Assembly: GCA_944329505.1 (NCBI GenBank)
Contig: CALVIJ010000066.1
Location: forward strand, 1 to 5,437
Reading direction: 5' to 3'
From: an uncultured Bacilli bacterium
Lineage (GTDB): Bacteria; Bacillota_I; Bacilli_A; RF39; UBA660
Length of the DNA: 5,437 bases
In this document: piece by piece, positions 4,171 through 5,437 of the stretch
Numbering within the stretch: the first letter of the stretch is position 1
Layout of the letters: the number at the start of each line of letters is the position of its first letter
Translations under genes and position numbers: made by a program
Notes under the pieces: model-generated
Told to the model about the DNA's origin: nothing
What the model saw: only the letters and a program-made list of their open reading frames with translations
The model's database searches: none

Positions 4171-4662
4171 ATGAAACTTTATAAAGAGTTTTTAGAGGCG
4201 GTTAAAAATAATGATCCATCTTTTAAAAATAAACTGGAAATTATTTTATATCCTGGATTTTGGGCTTTAGTATTTTATAGAATTTCTCGTTATTTTTATT
4301 TGAAAAAGCATTATTTTTGGGCGAGGTATTGGATGGAATTAGGGAAGAGAGTTACTAGTATAGAGATTCATCCTGGGGCTGTTATAGGTAAAAGATTATT
4401 TATCGATCATGGTTTTGGAGTGGTTATTGGTGAGACGTGTATTATCGGTGATGATGTAACAATTTATCATGAAGTTACTTTGGGTGGTACTGGAAAGGAA
4501 TGGGGAAAGAGACATCCGAATGTAGGCAATAGAGTAATGATAGGTTCTGGGGCTAAAGTTTTAGGTAATATTAATATTGGTGATGATGTGAAGATTGGGT
4601 CTAATGCAATTATTTTAAAAGATGTTCCAAATGATACTACGGCAGTTGGTATTTATAAGTGA
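4171..4662 (+). CDS. cysE: Serine O-acetyltransferase, short form
   Basis: A 163-residue enzyme that acetylates L-serine with acetyl-CoA, the first step of cysteine synthesis. The N-terminal helical part is short (residues 1-62, with DPSFKNKLEIILYPGFWALVFYRISRY), as in the shorter cytosolic bacterial forms. The left-handed beta-helix hexapeptide domain follows: IHPGAVIGK (66-74), IDHGFGVVIGET (78-89) with the conserved Asp-His pair, then TLGGTGKEWGKRHPNVG with the substrate-side His, and GSGAKVLGNINIG. It ends in AVGIYK, where relatives usually read VGxPAK, so the last turn is slightly shortened. ATG 4171 is preferred over GTG 4162 because AGGTG (4160-4164) serves as its ribosome site. It overlaps the next gene by 4 nt. 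A TATAAT at 4154-4159 or 4097-4102 may be the -10, but neither has a convincing -35. Confidence 0.5.
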   Translation: MKLYKEFLEAVKNNDPSFKNKLEIILYPGFWALVFYRISRYFYLKKHYFWARYWMELGKRVTSIEIHPGAVIGKRLFIDHGFGVVIGETCIIGDDVTIYHEVTLGGTGKEWGKRHPNVGNRVMIGSGAKVLGNINIGDDVKIGSNAIILKDVPNDTTAVGIYK

Positions 4663-5264
4663 ATTGTGATACAATGTTATTTATGGAACAAGATAAAGCA
4701 AAAATAATTGCCTTTTGTGGTATTGATGGAAGTGGAAAGAGTACTCAACTTAAATTAACTAAGGATTATTTGAGTAAAGATGCGAAAGTGATGGTAGCTA
4801 AATTAGAATATTCGCCATTAAATAAAATGGGGGATAATAAGTTTTTTGATTTAGCTTTGAAAGGATATAGTGGACTTAAAATCATATCATATTATTATAA
4901 TTTGCAGCACAAAGATGCTTTTGAGTATGATTATATTTTATGTGATAGACATTTACTTTGTTATTTGTCGTATGCTTATGCTTATAATATTCCTCATTTA
5001 AATATTGTTAGAGATTTACTATTTATGGTAGATGATCCTGATATGACTTTTTATTTTGATGTTCCTGTCGAAGTGGCTTTAGATAGAATTAGTAAACGTT
5101 CATTTAGAGATAGAAATGAAAATATCGAGACTTTAACTAAAGCTAAAGAGGGATACGAATATACTATGGGATTATTTGACAATGTTTATAGAATAGATAA
5201 TACTTTAAGTGAAGAGGAAAGTTTTGAGTTGGTTAAAGATAAAATTAGATGTTTGAGAAAATGA
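4659..5264 (+). CDS. Thymidylate kinase-like P-loop nucleotide kinase
   Basis: A protein of up to 201 residues with the layout of the dTMP kinase superfamily: Walker A GIDGSGKST (21-29), a DR pair (D96-R97) in ILCDRHLLCYLSYAYAY, PDMTFYFDVPVEVALDRISKRS (the strand and helix before the lid) and an Arg-rich lid RDRNENIE. It likely transfers phosphate from ATP to a nucleoside monophosphate. It is divergent: true thymidylate kinases read FEGxDGxGKTT, here FCGIDGSGKST, and no REPGG motif follows, so dTMP as substrate is not assured. GTG 4659 overlaps the cysE stop (GTGA), suggesting coupled translation; ATG 4674 or ATG 4683 are alternatives and none has a clear ribosome site. ATG 4683 would leave ten residues before the first P-loop Gly, also plausible. 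It ends in TGA. Confidence 0.5.
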   Translation: MNCDTMLFMEQDKAKIIAFCGIDGSGKSTQLKLTKDYLSKDAKVMVAKLEYSPLNKMGDNKFFDLALKGYSGLKIISYYYNLQHKDAFEYDYILCDRHLLCYLSYAYAYNIPHLNIVRDLLFMVDDPDMTFYFDVPVEVALDRISKRSFRDRNENIETLTKAKEGYEYTMGLFDNVYRIDNTLSEEESFELVKDKIRCLRK

Positions 5265-5291
5265 TTTTATCTTTTTTTTCTTTATTTGGTG

Positions 5292-5300
5292 TGCTATAAT
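5292..5300 (+). promoter_or_regulatory. Extended -10 promoter element
   Basis: TG-C-TATAAT (5292-5300) is a perfect extended -10. The -35 region falls in a T-run (5272-5279) without a TTGACA match, as is common for extended -10 promoters. It would start a transcript near 5307, just ahead of AGGAGG. Confidence 0.5.
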
Positions 5301-5319
5301 TTTAAATATAGGAGGACTT

Positions 5320-5437
5320 ATGAGTAAGAAAAAGATTATTATTTTAGTATTAGCAGCCATCGTTATTGCAACAGCTATTTTATTTAGATTAGTTAGTTTA
5401 GCTAGTGAGGGTGAAAATGAGGTTAAGTATGTTTCGG
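5320..5437 (+). CDS. Protein with N-terminal membrane anchor or signal peptide, 3' partial
   Basis: ATG 5320 follows AGGAGG (5310-5315) and runs off the right edge after 39 codons. The visible part is MSKKK followed by a hydrophobic stretch of about 19 residues (IIILVLAAIVIATAILFRL) and then a polar GENE-type region. This is a signal peptide or single-pass anchor of an exported protein. No lipobox Cys is present. The function cannot be told from this fragment. Confidence 0.5.
   Translation, partial: MSKKKIIILVLAAIVIATAILFRLVSLASEGENEVKYVS

Noticed and set aside
4660..4662. TGA read as Trp (Mycoplasma-type code), which would join cysE to downstream codons
   Set aside because: The continued frame would not resemble the acetyltransferase C-terminus, TGG is the Trp codon throughout, and the kinase gene also ends in TGA.
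5265..5285. Terminator after the kinase gene (T-rich run)
   Set aside because: A long T-run is present but no stable stem precedes it.

Overview
The window holds a complete diversity-generating retroelement (DGR) in an AT-rich genome of low-GC Firmicutes/Bacilli type. The organism call rests on strong AGGAGG-type ribosome sites, sigma-A-like TTGACA/TATAAT promoters, short U-tailed hairpin terminators and Lys/Asn/Ile-rich proteins. TGG encodes Trp and TGA ends genes, so the standard code applies rather than the Mycoplasma code. A species cannot be named from the sequence.

DGR part (1-3321), all on the + strand. A variable protein gene, cut by the left window edge, runs to 943 and carries its variable repeat (VR, 747-869) near its 3' end. 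The non-coding segment 944-1497 contains three strong hairpins (970-1050), the template repeat (TR, 1095-1217) and a spacer with further hairpins, and closes with an intrinsic terminator (1426-1456). A tight overlapping operon follows: a MutS domain I-like accessory protein (1498-1908), the accessory variability determinant Avd (1893-2237) and a DGR-type reverse transcriptase (2221-3321). VR and TR align without gaps at a constant offset of 348 nt. 23 of the 37 TR adenines are replaced in VR, against only 2 differences at non-adenine positions. This is the hallmark of adenine-specific mutagenic retrohoming: TR RNA is copied error-prone at A by RT with Avd, and the cDNA replaces VR, diversifying the C-terminal ligand-binding region of the variable protein.

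Right part (3322-5437) looks like ordinary chromosome. It contains a 43-residue Lys-rich small ORF with its own terminator, a promoter-driven 108-residue membrane protein of unknown role, tRNA-Ser(GCU) with promoter and terminator, a short serine O-acetyltransferase (cysE), an overlapping thymidylate-kinase-like P-loop kinase, and the start of a protein with an N-terminal membrane anchor, cut by the right edge.

The points most worth a second look are: the lone MutS domain I protein, which keeps the mismatch-reading Phe but has Asn in place of Glu; two GCGAAGC mini-hairpins between VR and TR; a terminator that would make the TR transcript a discrete RNA separate from the RT operon; the two non-adenine VR/TR differences; and the unusual A-ending codon choice of the variable protein gene.
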